From UBA1672 sp964587815 (GTDB lineage Bacteria; Pseudomonadota; Alphaproteobacteria; Micavibrionales; Micavibrionaceae): a stretch of DNA of 34,028 bases. The notes below the pieces were generated by a model. The model saw only the letters and a list, made by a program, of their open reading frames with translations. It made no database searches and was not told where the DNA came from. The translations under genes were made by a program, and so were the position numbers. The stretch spans positions 1 to 34,028 of the forward strand of contig CAZPMH010000021.1 of assembly GCA_964587815.1 (NCBI GenBank), given 5' to 3'. This document shows, one piece after another, positions 17,170 through 24,783 of the stretch. Numbering within the stretch: position 1 is the first letter of the stretch; each line of letters opens with the position of its first letter.

Positions 17170-17472
17170 ATGAGCAAAGAAGACATCCAAAAAGCAATCA
17201 ACGATAAATTAGCCTACGCACCACAGCTCGGCGCAAAGATTAAATTCGATCTGGGTGATGACGGTTTTATCTTCGTTGACGGCACGCAATCACCACCTGT
17301 TATGAACGAAGAAGACGCAGACGCAGACACAACCTTTGTTGTGAAAACTGACGTCTTGCAAGCAATCGTTGATGGGGCGCAAGACCCGACCATGGCCTTT
17401 ATGACAGGCAAGATGAAGGTAAAAGGCTCAATGGGTTACGCGTTAAAACTCAGTGCACTCCTCGAAGATTAG
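17170..17472 (+). CDS. SCP2 sterol-carrier-domain protein
   Basis: A 100-residue protein consisting of a single SCP2 domain. Recognisable features are the beta-sheet pattern GAKIKFDLGDDGFIFVDG, a central acidic turn followed by TTFVVKTDVLQAIVDG, and the family signature AFMTGKMKVKGSMGYALKLSALL near the C-terminus. SCP2 domains make a hydrophobic tunnel that binds fatty acyl chains, acyl-CoAs or sterols. It ends eight bases before a thioesterase gene, so the two probably form one transcript. With the FadL-type porin converging on them, this suggests handling of fatty acyl groups in the cytoplasm. Confidence 0.85.
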   Translation: MSKEDIQKAINDKLAYAPQLGAKIKFDLGDDGFIFVDGTQSPPVMNEEDADADTTFVVKTDVLQAIVDGAQDPTMAFMTGKMKVKGSMGYALKLSALLED

Positions 17473-17480
17473 CACGAGCA

Positions 17481-18050
17481 ATGAATCTTTATTTTCGATT
17501 GATCATCGTTTGCCTCTCGACACTCTTTAAACCCAAAATCACAAAAATTTTAGACCCATTTCATCGCAGCTTTCGCGTTCTGCCGAACGATCTCGATCTG
17601 AACATGCACATGAACAATGGCCGCTACCTCTCAATTATGGATTTGGGACGTTTGGAATTGCTGGTACGCTCAGGCATCATGCGGCAAATGATGCGTAGCA
17701 AAGCCATACCCGTTCTCTCTGGTGTGCAAATGCGCTATCGCCTTGAATTACGACCATGGCAAAAATATATCCTTGAAACAAAAATCACAGGATGGGATGA
17801 AAAATGGGTGTTCATTGAACAACGATTTATTATCAAAGAGGGAAAGAAGGCGGGCGAGACCGCAGCAATCGGTATTCTCAAGGGGGCGTTCTTCGATAAA
17901 AACACCAAACAAACCGTTCCGACGTCCGACCTGTTAAAATCCGTAGGCTTAGAAGTGGAAAGCCCTGAATTGCCTGAATACATCACCAAATGGGCTGAAA
18001 CGGAAGAGGCTCTGCGTCCATATACGAAAACGCAAAGCCTCGAAACTTAA
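17481..18050 (+). CDS. Hotdog-fold acyl-CoA thioesterase
   Basis: A 189-residue protein of the 4HBT_2 (THEM6-like) group. The signature VLPNDLDLNMHMNNGRYLSIMDLGR (two parts, about residues 34-58) gives the Asp and Asn region that defines the active site of hotdog thioesterases. Downstream, GVQMRYRLELRPWQKY and KWVFIEQRFII are the expected central strands. A short N-terminal hydrophobic segment (YFRLIIVCLSTLF) may associate with membrane. It probably hydrolyses acyl-CoA to free acid and CoA. It follows the SCP2 gene closely. The stop lies only 18 bases from the stop of the convergent fadL gene, leaving no room for a separate terminator. Confidence 0.82.
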   Translation: MNLYFRLIIVCLSTLFKPKITKILDPFHRSFRVLPNDLDLNMHMNNGRYLSIMDLGRLELLVRSGIMRQMMRSKAIPVLSGVQMRYRLELRPWQKYILETKITGWDEKWVFIEQRFIIKEGKKAGETAAIGILKGAFFDKNTKQTVPTSDLLKSVGLEVESPELPEYITKWAETEEALRPYTKTQSLET

Positions 18051-18068
18051 AAGTTAAATGCGGCCCGA

Positions 18069-19385
18069 TTAGAACTTGTAGTTCAAGCCAGCAGCAAAGA
18101 TCATAACATCACCGCTTGAGTCTGCTTGGATGTTTGATGTACCGCCACCAACTGTGCGGGTAACATCAATCGTTTCATCGCCGACATCAATGTAAGTTGC
18201 CGCTAAATCCAACGAGAACTTTTCGTTAATGTCGTATGTTGCACCTGCTGCAAGCCAGTTACGATCACCATCCGGTGTCAATGTTGTACGGAACTCATCG
18301 GTTGTCGGTGTTTCATCAAACTGATATCCGGCACGCAATGTCCATTTATCGTTCAACTCATACTCCGCACCAACGGCAAACGCCCAAGTGTTCTGATAAT
18401 CCTGCGGTGTTAAGCTAACAACAGAGCCCGCATCGTTAATGACACGAATCTCGTTAAAGCTGTCCCATCCGAACCATGTCGCACTGGCAAGCAACGTCAC
18501 TTTATCATTCAGTTTGTGATTAACACCAAACTGCGCAATATCAGGCAGGTCAAGATCTGCTCTCGCGCTGTTTTGTGCGCCGAATGTCATTCCACCAAGT
18601 GTTTCAGTAGACGTTTCACCTTTCAACGTATGATTAACGCGTGATCTGTAATGAGCGCCAAAGCGTGTGTCTTCACTGTGTTGATACATCAGGCCGACGT
18701 TAAAGCCGAAGCTGAAATCATCCCCTTCAAGAACACTGACAAACTCGCCCGTTCCGAATGGGTTGACAATCCGCTTCAAGTCCGCATCCGCATATTGAAT
18801 GTTCAAGCCCCCACCGAGAGACAGCTTGTCATTAACACGAACCGCAAAACTGGGCTGAATATCGTAGGTCGTTAATTCAGTCTCCGTAGAGTCGAAACGT
18901 CCGAAGAAATCATCATCGTACTCATTACCCAAACCAAACGGCGCTGAAACGGAAAAACCAAGCCACAACTTATCGTCGATTGTCTCATGCGACATGTGGA
19001 TGTTGGGGAGGGGCGTGATCTCATAGGGGTTACCACCATCACCACCAACAGCTGCCGCGAATGGCACCGTTGTTCCTGTGTCATCAAGCTCAGCATCAGG
19101 CGCAAGAATATGCACACCGACATGAACATGCGTTCCGTCAAGATAAGTCATACCTGCGGGGTTGAAATAAACAATACTGGAATCGCGAGGGCTTGCAACT
19201 TGTCCTGCAAAGGCCGCGCCAAGTCCGGAAACAGACTGCTCTTGCAAATAAAAGCCTGCCGCTTGAGATGCGGAAGGCATAAATGCAACCGAAGATAAGG
19301 CCGTCAGTCCGTAGAGGAAAAATTTGTTTTTGAATAACGCAGTTTTGGAACTTAAAGAACGTGTTTTACGCGTAGGTGAAAACAT
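18069..19385 (-). CDS. fadL: OmpP1/FadL-family long-chain fatty acid outer-membrane transporter
   Basis: A 438-residue outer-membrane beta-barrel. A long signal peptide (basic region then FFLYGLTALSSVAFMPSASQA) is cleaved near residue 42, exposing AGFYLQEQSVSGLGAAFAGQ, the N-terminal hatch sequence typical of FadL. YFNPAGMTYLDG follows, also diagnostic. The protein ends in aromatic LNYKF, as outer-membrane barrels do. FadL proteins take up long-chain fatty acids or other hydrophobic compounds by lateral diffusion. It sits in the same neighbourhood as the beta-oxidation enzymes, SCP2 and thioesterase, so uptake of fatty acids is the likely role. Aromatic hydrocarbon uptake (TodX-like) is a less likely alternative. 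Confidence 0.88.
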   Translation of the reverse strand: MFSPTRKTRSLSSKTALFKNKFFLYGLTALSSVAFMPSASQAAGFYLQEQSVSGLGAAFAGQVASPRDSSIVYFNPAGMTYLDGTHVHVGVHILAPDAELDDTGTTVPFAAAVGGDGGNPYEITPLPNIHMSHETIDDKLWLGFSVSAPFGLGNEYDDDFFGRFDSTETELTTYDIQPSFAVRVNDKLSLGGGLNIQYADADLKRIVNPFGTGEFVSVLEGDDFSFGFNVGLMYQHSEDTRFGAHYRSRVNHTLKGETSTETLGGMTFGAQNSARADLDLPDIAQFGVNHKLNDKVTLLASATWFGWDSFNEIRVINDAGSVVSLTPQDYQNTWAFAVGAEYELNDKWTLRAGYQFDETPTTDEFRTTLTPDGDRNWLAAGATYDINEKFSLDLAATYIDVGDETIDVTRTVGGGTSNIQADSSGDVMIFAAGLNYKF

Positions 19386-19405
19386 GAGAGAACCTCGCTG
19401 TTAGA

Positions 19406-19414
19406 ATTATATCA
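19406..19414 (-). promoter_or_regulatory. Extended -10 promoter of fadL
   Basis: On the minus strand the sequence reads TGATATAAT, a perfect extended -10, about 21 bases before the fadL ATG. It is the same nine bases as the element before the FadE gene (11499-11507). Confidence 0.55.
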
Positions 19415-19484
19415 GGGTGTAGCATAAAGTGCAGGTATTGAAGAAACCCTTAACGCAACAAAAATAATATACCAATCAAAAGGA

Positions 19485-19516
19485 TGCGGCGCAAATTTTA
19501 TCAATATTGCGCCGCA
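19485..19516 (-). terminator. Terminator-like hairpin after the SCO gene
   Basis: A perfect ten-base stem TGCGGCGCAA/TTGCGCCGCA with a 12-base loop. On the minus strand it lies 44 bases after the SCO stop codon and is followed by TCCTTTTGATT, a modest U-rich tail. The core CGGCGCA/TGCGCCG is the same as in the hairpin at 13357-13388. Confidence 0.5.
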
Positions 19517-19560
19517 AAAAAACATTTAAAAACAGATGGTTAGGTTGTGTGCTGTATGGT

Positions 19561-20229
19561 TTATGGCAACTGTGTTTTTATCTCTTTTGCAATATAATCT
19601 GCCGTATCAGTGGATGGATACGTTGTCAAAAGCGAATCGTCTGGCCCCATAAAGTAAAGGAATGACGAGTGATCCATCATGTACTCCTCCATCATCTCGT
19701 TCTCTACTTTGGTTGCGAAAACTTTGTAAGCTGATGTCACGGCGTCAATCTGTTCCTGCGTTCCGGTCAGGCCAACCAGGCGCGGATGAAACTGCTCAAC
19801 ATATTGTGCCATCTGTTCAACCGTGTCACGCTCGGGGTCAACCGTTATAAACAAAGGTGTAATTTGTTCGCCGTCTTCACCCAACTGTTCCAAAATCTGC
19901 GCGACCTTATTCAATTCAGTGGGGCAAATCGCGGGGCAATATGTGAAGCCAAAGAAAATGAGTTTATATTGACCGGCATAATTTTCTTCCGTCACGGTCT
20001 CGCCTGTATGGTCAACCAAAGTAAAAGGGCCGCCAACTTGCGATGATTTATTTTCACTGCCCGATTGTGCGGGCTTTTTCAAAATTGTCGCAACTTCTCT
20101 ATCATCAGGTGAAACCTCAATCACGCCCGCATCCATTTCATTTTGCACTTGGAAGAATGCAATCGCCGAACCGATGCTCAAACCGATAACAAGAAATAAA
20201 ATGATGCGAAAAAAGCGATTACGAAACAT
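19561..20229 (-). CDS. SCO1/SenC/PrrC-family copper or thiol-redox protein
   Basis: A 222-residue protein anchored by one N-terminal membrane segment (IILFLVIGLSIGSAIAFF, about 9-26) with a periplasmic thioredoxin fold. The copper/redox motif CPAIC is at 98-102 (in FGFTYCPAICPTEL) and the third ligand His187 is in MDHSSFLYFMGPD. SCO proteins deliver copper to the Cu-A site of cytochrome c oxidase or reduce its cysteines; some sense redox changes. No oxidase genes are in this window. It is divergent from the SDR-photolyase operon, sharing a 168-base promoter region with a GAAATT/AATTTC inverted repeat. Confidence 0.9.
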   Translation of the reverse strand: MFRNRFFRIILFLVIGLSIGSAIAFFQVQNEMDAGVIEVSPDDREVATILKKPAQSGSENKSSQVGGPFTLVDHTGETVTEENYAGQYKLIFFGFTYCPAICPTELNKVAQILEQLGEDGEQITPLFITVDPERDTVEQMAQYVEQFHPRLVGLTGTQEQIDAVTSAYKVFATKVENEMMEEYMMDHSSFLYFMGPDDSLLTTYPSTDTADYIAKEIKTQLP

Positions 20230-20257
20230 ATCGATACAATCCTCTGTAAATAAAGCT

Positions 20258-20271
20258 GAAATTCAAATTTC
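20258..20271. promoter_or_regulatory. Perfect inverted repeat in the SCO/SDR divergent promoter
   Basis: GAAATT-CA-AATTTC, 30 bases upstream of the SCO start and about 127 bases upstream of the SDR start. Its size and symmetry suit a dimeric repressor or activator. AT-rich repeats like this can also arise by chance. Confidence 0.3.
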
Positions 20272-20397
20272 AAACGCTTGTACCTTAAATATGTGGTGAA
20301 GCAAAGCAAAATGAAAAATTTTTAACGCTGCTGCAAACTGATCAAAGGCCACTTAAATATATGATGTAACTTTATAAACAGAGGGGCAAATTTACCA

Positions 20398-21120
20398 ATG
20401 ACATCATTTAATATTGCAGTGATCGGCGCATCAGGAGCGATTGGTTCCGCCTTCGTCGATTATCTTGCACAAAGCCAAGACAATACAATCTTCGCATTTT
20501 CCAGATCGGAAAAAACATTTGATCACAATAATGTGACATCAGGTAAAATCGATGTTGAGGATGAAAAAACAATCGAAGCTGCCGCAGAGCTGGCCGCGAA
20601 AGATGCACCGCTTGATTTGGTGGTGGTCGCAATCGGTTTACTGCATTGGGACGATAAGAAACCCGAAAAGTCACTGCGCGATGTCGAGGCAGAGAATTTC
20701 GCAAAAATTTTCGCAATCAACACAACAGGCCCCGCATTGTGCGCGAAACATTTTGTGCCAAAACTCAACCGCGATGAACGAAACGTTTTTGCTGCACTCT
20801 CCGCGCGTGTTGGCTCAATCGGCGATAATCAGATTGGCGGTTGGTATGCCTATCGCGCATCCAAGGCCGCATTGAACATGGTTTTAAAAACCACGAGCAT
20901 CGAAGCCGCCCGCCGCAACAAAAAAGCCGCTATCATCGGTCTGCACCCGGGAACAGTTGAAAGCAAACTGTCTGACCCGTTCAGCGGCAACGTGCCCGAG
21001 AAAAAACTCTTCACGCCTGAATATTCCGTTCAAAACATGATGCAAAACGTTGTTGAAAAAGTAGGGAACGAAGACACGGGTAAATTGTTTGCCTATGATG
21101 GCGAAGAAATTCAATTTTAA
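20398..21120 (+). CDS. Short-chain dehydrogenase/reductase (C-factor-like)
   Basis: A 240-residue SDR. The nucleotide-binding GASGAIG is at 10-16, the catalytic Tyr152-x3-Lys156 is in WYAYRASKAALNM, and a Ser occurs upstream in ALSARVGSIGDNQ. After the active site, GLHPGTVESKLSDPF is the usual PG-containing loop, here as in CsgA/C-factor-like SDRs. Substrate cannot be told. A GAGGGG ribosome-binding site precedes the ATG. The stop is 18 bases before the photolyase gene and the same strand continues with four more tightly spaced genes, so it probably opens a photoreactivation/oxidative-stress operon. Confidence 0.85.
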   Translation: MTSFNIAVIGASGAIGSAFVDYLAQSQDNTIFAFSRSEKTFDHNNVTSGKIDVEDEKTIEAAAELAAKDAPLDLVVVAIGLLHWDDKKPEKSLRDVEAENFAKIFAINTTGPALCAKHFVPKLNRDERNVFAALSARVGSIGDNQIGGWYAYRASKAALNMVLKTTSIEAARRNKKAAIIGLHPGTVESKLSDPFSGNVPEKKLFTPEYSVQNMMQNVVEKVGNEDTGKLFAYDGEEIQF

Positions 21121-21138
21121 AAGAAAGCATAAGCATTA

Positions 21139-22563
21139 ATGAGTGAATACAGCCACATCCATTGGTTCCGCCAAGATTTGCGCACCAGTGATAATCCATC
21201 TTTGGTGCATGCTGCAAAGCAGGGCAAAGTCTTGCCGATCTACATTCTGGATGACGAAAATGCAGGTGAACACAAAATGGGCGCAGCCAGCCGTGTATGG
21301 CTTTACCATTCTCTAAAATCCCTGAATGAAAGTCTTGATGGTAATTTACAACTCTATAAAGGCAACGCCACAGAAATAATCAGCAACTTAATTGAAAATC
21401 ATAATATAGCAGGTATGTATTGGAACAGGTGTTACGAGCCGTGGCGCATAAAACGCGATGAAGAGATTAAAGAATATCTCAAGCAAAATGAAATCGACTG
21501 CCAAAGTTTCAACGGTTCATTATTATGGGAGCCGTGGATACCCCTCAAAGACGATGGCGACCCATACCGCGTCTTTACGCCTTTTTACAAAAAAGGCTGT
21601 CTAAATGCAGATGCCCCGCGCGAACCTTTAAATGCGCCGCGCAATCTGGAATGCGTCGCCACAAAATTCGAAAGCCTCACGCTCGATGATCTTGACCTTT
21701 TACCAAGCAGGCCATGGGGCGACGAAATCATCGAAGGCTGGAGCATCGGTGAGGAGGGCGCAAAACGCCAAATGCGCAAATTCATGGGTGAAGGGCTGGA
21801 TGGTTATAAAGAGGGGCGCAATCACCCTGCACAATTTAATGTCTCGCGCCTGTCGCCGCACCTCCACTGGGGTGAGCTTTCCCCCAACCAAGTATGGTAC
21901 GAAGCGGAGAAAAAAGAGTCAGGCAAAGACAAAGACCATTTCCACAGCGAACTCGGCTGGCGCGAATTTTCGAACTCGCTGCTCTATCATTTCCCCAATC
22001 TCCCGCGCGAAAACCTGCAGGCAAAATTTGACGACTTTCCATGGGGTGAAGATGACGAAAAGCTAAAAAAATGGCAAAAAGGTCAAACAGGCTACCCCAT
22101 CGTCGATGCAGGAATGCGCGAACTCTATGCCACGGGCTATATGCACAACCGCTTGCGCATGATTGTCGGCTCGTTTCTCGTGAAAAACCTTTTGCTGCAC
22201 TGGCATCACGGCGAAAAATGGTTCTGGGATTGTCTCTTTGATGCCGACCTCGCCAACAACAGCGCCAGTTGGCAATGGGTCGCAGGCTCAGGCGCAGACG
22301 CCGCACCATATTTCCGAATTTTCAACCCGATTACACAAGGTGAGAAATTCGACAAACACGGCGAATACACACGCAAATATGTACCCGAACTCAAAGACAT
22401 GCCCGATAAATATCTTTTCCGCCCGTGGGAAGCCCCCGAAGACGTGCTGAAAGAGGCAGGCGTGGAACTAGGAAAAACCTATCCCAAGCCGATGGTGGAT
22501 GTAAAGGAATCCCGTGAACGCGCGCTTGCTGCCTTTGAAACCACCAAGAAAGACGCTGCATGA
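21139..22563 (+). CDS. phrB: Class I deoxyribodipyrimidine (CPD) photolyase
   Basis: A 474-residue DNA photolyase that uses FADH- and light to split cyclobutane pyrimidine dimers. The N-terminal antenna domain begins HIHWFRQDLRTSDNPSL. The FAD domain shows GQTGYPIVDAGMREL, TGYMHNRLRMIVGSFL and DADLANNSASWQWVAG followed by PYFRIFNP, all characteristic of class I enzymes. The C-terminal FDKHGEYTRKYVPEL replaces the more usual FDPDGEY. Length is normal (about 470). Its last four bases ATGA are shared with the next gene, a second photolyase of a different class, so both are made together. Confidence 0.93.
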   Translation: MSEYSHIHWFRQDLRTSDNPSLVHAAKQGKVLPIYILDDENAGEHKMGAASRVWLYHSLKSLNESLDGNLQLYKGNATEIISNLIENHNIAGMYWNRCYEPWRIKRDEEIKEYLKQNEIDCQSFNGSLLWEPWIPLKDDGDPYRVFTPFYKKGCLNADAPREPLNAPRNLECVATKFESLTLDDLDLLPSRPWGDEIIEGWSIGEEGAKRQMRKFMGEGLDGYKEGRNHPAQFNVSRLSPHLHWGELSPNQVWYEAEKKESGKDKDHFHSELGWREFSNSLLYHFPNLPRENLQAKFDDFPWGEDDEKLKKWQKGQTGYPIVDAGMRELYATGYMHNRLRMIVGSFLVKNLLLHWHHGEKWFWDCLFDADLANNSASWQWVAGSGADAAPYFRIFNPITQGEKFDKHGEYTRKYVPELKDMPDKYLFRPWEAPEDVLKEAGVELGKTYPKPMVDVKESRERALAAFETTKKDAA

Positions 22564-24086
22564 CCGCCCTCCGCCTCATTTTGGGCGATCAGCTCAACAC
22601 CCAAATCTCCAGCCTTGATGACTGCGATAAAGACAACGATGTCATCCTGATGTGCGAGGTCTGGGGGGAGGCGACATACGTTAAGCATCACAAAAAGAAA
22701 ATCGCCTTCCTGTTCTCCGCCATGCGTCATTTCGCCGAAGAATTAGAAGGAGCGGGCTACACCGTTCGCTACACAAAACTCGATGATAAGGACAACGCAA
22801 AATCCCTCAAAGGAGAAATCGAGCGAGCCGTCAAAGACGTAAAACCTGACGAAATCATCGTCACTTTCCCGGGTGAATATCGCGTCTTAAAAGACATGGA
22901 AGGCTGGAAAGACGAATTCGGCATCCCTGTACAAATCCGCGAAGACACGCGCTTTCTGTGCCAGCCCGAAAAATTTGAACAATGGGCGGAGGGGCGCAAG
23001 CAGCTACGTATGGAGTATTTCTATCGCGAAATGCGCAAAGACTATGACATCCTGATGGATGGTGATAACCCCGAAGGCGGCGAGTGGAATTACGACTCCG
23101 AAAACCGCAAACCCCCAAAAGAGGGGCTGGATGTTCCTGCGCCCTATAATGGGCAAGCCGACGACATCACGAAAGACGTTCTTAAATTGGTTGAAGAGGA
23201 ATTCAGCGATCATTTTGGTGATCTCGAGCCTTTTTACTTCGCCGTCACCCGCGATAAAGCCCTCTACGCCCTCGATAAATTTATCGAAGAACGCCTGCCG
23301 AATTTCGGAACCTATCAAGACGCAATGGTACAAGACGAGCCGTGGATGTTCCACGCCCATATCGGCTTTTACCTCAATTGCGGCCTGCTACTCCCTCTGG
23401 AATGTGTGAAAAAGGCGGAGCAAGCCTATAAGGACGGCAACGCGCCTTTAAACGCAGTCGAAGGTTTCATCCGCCAGATCATCGGTTGGCGCGAATTTGT
23501 GCGCGGCATTTACTGGATGCATATGCCGGGTTACGCAGACGAAAATTTCTTCGGTGCTAAACGCGACTTGCCAGAATTTTATTGGACGGCGCAAACCAAA
23601 ATGAACTGCCTGCGCCAATGCGTGAGCGAGACAAAACAAAACGCCTACGCCCACCACATCCAACGCCTGATGGTTTTGGGCAACTTCGCCCTCATCGCAG
23701 GGCTGGACGTCAAGCAAGTCAACGAATGGTATCTCATCGTCTACGCCGATGCGTATGAATGGGTGGAAATGCCGAATGTCTCGGGCATGGTTCTTTTCGC
23801 CGATGGCGGCGTTCTGGCCAGCAAGCCTTATGCGTCCAGTGGATCGTACATCAACAAAATGTCTGATTACTGCAAAGGCTGCACTTATAAAGTCACAAAA
23901 AAGAACGGCGTTGAGGCATGCCCGTTTAATTATCTCTACTGGAATTTTCTTGATGATAATCGCGACAAATTGGAAAACAACCCGCGCATCGCCATGATGT
24001 ATCGCACGCTCGATAAAATGGATGATGAAAAACGCACGGCCATCAAAGACGACAGCAAAAGATTTTTTAAGGAGATCGGCATATGA
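22560..24086 (+). CDS. FeS-BCP family photolyase/cryptochrome, PhrB/CryB type, probable (6-4) photolyase
   Basis: A 508-residue protein of the iron-sulphur bacterial cryptochrome/photolyase group; its length is nearly that of Agrobacterium PhrB (507), a (6-4) photolyase. It opens with LRLILGDQLNTQISSL, the family N-terminus. The four cluster cysteines fall at 350, 438, 441 and 454 (in MNCLRQC, YCKGCTYK and EACPFNYL), which are the numbers I recall for Agrobacterium PhrB. IGWREFVRGIYWMHMPGY and NWLDMPNV-like EWVEMPNVSGM are other family marks. It likely repairs (6-4) photoproducts with a [4Fe-4S] cluster and a lumazine antenna. Both ends overlap neighbouring genes by ATGA. Confidence 0.92.
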   Translation: MTALRLILGDQLNTQISSLDDCDKDNDVILMCEVWGEATYVKHHKKKIAFLFSAMRHFAEELEGAGYTVRYTKLDDKDNAKSLKGEIERAVKDVKPDEIIVTFPGEYRVLKDMEGWKDEFGIPVQIREDTRFLCQPEKFEQWAEGRKQLRMEYFYREMRKDYDILMDGDNPEGGEWNYDSENRKPPKEGLDVPAPYNGQADDITKDVLKLVEEEFSDHFGDLEPFYFAVTRDKALYALDKFIEERLPNFGTYQDAMVQDEPWMFHAHIGFYLNCGLLLPLECVKKAEQAYKDGNAPLNAVEGFIRQIIGWREFVRGIYWMHMPGYADENFFGAKRDLPEFYWTAQTKMNCLRQCVSETKQNAYAHHIQRLMVLGNFALIAGLDVKQVNEWYLIVYADAYEWVEMPNVSGMVLFADGGVLASKPYASSGSYINKMSDYCKGCTYKVTKKNGVEACPFNYLYWNFLDDNRDKLENNPRIAMMYRTLDKMDDEKRTAIKDDSKRFFKEIGI

Positions 24087-24783
24087 AAAAATTTCTATTA
24101 CTAGGAGCAGTATTTATGGTCACCGCATGCATCGGCGCAGGGCCGATTTCNNNNNNNNNNNNNNNNNNNNNNNNNNNNNNNNNNNNNNNNNNNNNNNNNN
24201 NNNNNNNNNNNNNNNNNNNNNNNNNNNNNNNNNNNNNNNNNNNNNNNNNNTATTACTAGGAGCAGTATTTATGGTCACCGCATGCATCGGCGCAGGGCCG
24301 ATTTCTAACATAAAGCCGCTGGGCGACAATATCTTCCCGCAGATGGAAGGAATTGACTTACTCGGAGAAACCAGAACGGTGCCGACAACATTCGCAGGAG
24401 ATTTAAACATCGTCGCCGTTGCGTTTGAACGTGAGCAACAAAAAGACGTCAACACTTGGATCGATGTTGCCGAAGGCATGATGGAAGAAAACCCATCCCT
24501 AAAATTTTACGAGCTTCCCGTAGTTTATGAAGTCAACGGCATGTATCGCACATGGATCAATAACGGCATGCGTTCAGGCATTCCAAGTGAAGCGGCAAGA
24601 GAGCGCACCATTACGGTTTATACTGATCGTGAAAAATTCACATCCATGATGGATATGAAAACCGAAGAAATTACAGTGCTTTTACTCAATCAAGACGGTA
24701 AAATTTTATGGCGTCATGATGGCATCGCAACAGAGCAAGCAGTGACAAGCCTTGAAAACAAAATTAAGGAGCAAAGCAAATGA
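24083..24783 (+). CDS. Lipoprotein with thioredoxin-fold-like (ATP10-like) domain, interrupted by an assembly gap
   Basis: The true start is the ATG at 24083, overlapping the photolyase stop by ATGA with GGAG upstream. It reads MKKFLLLGAVFMVTACIGAG, a lipoprotein signal with lipobox VTAC. The 100-N gap (24151-24250) breaks the frame, but 55 bases before it are repeated exactly after it. Removing one copy and the N run (155 bases) gives a continuous 181-residue protein. The mature part (FPQMEGIDLLGETRT, DLNIVAVAFEREQQ, RERTITVYTDREKF, VLLLNQDGKILWRHDGIAT) has the pattern of a thioredoxin-like fold resembling ATP10 proteins. It has no active-site cysteines. The stop overlaps the glutathione peroxidase start. 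The domain call is tentative. Confidence 0.75.
24096..24305 (+). other. Assembly gap flanked by an exact 55-base duplication
   Basis: Bases 24096-24150 and 24251-24305 are identical, and each copy directly touches the 100-N run at 24151-24250. A round-number gap with identical flanks of k-mer size (55) is typical of contigs scaffolded without noticing their terminal overlap. It is not a biological repeat. Confidence 0.92.

Noticed and set aside
24096..24305. The 55-base direct repeat as an attachment site, IS remnant or gene duplication
   Set aside because: Both copies abut the N run exactly and are identical; an assembly overlap explains this more simply.
24022..24783. A continuous 253-codon reading frame across the N run, starting inside the photolyase gene
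   Set aside because: It exists only because N codons are not stops. Left of the gap it reads the photolyase gene in the wrong frame; the real lipoprotein starts at 24083.
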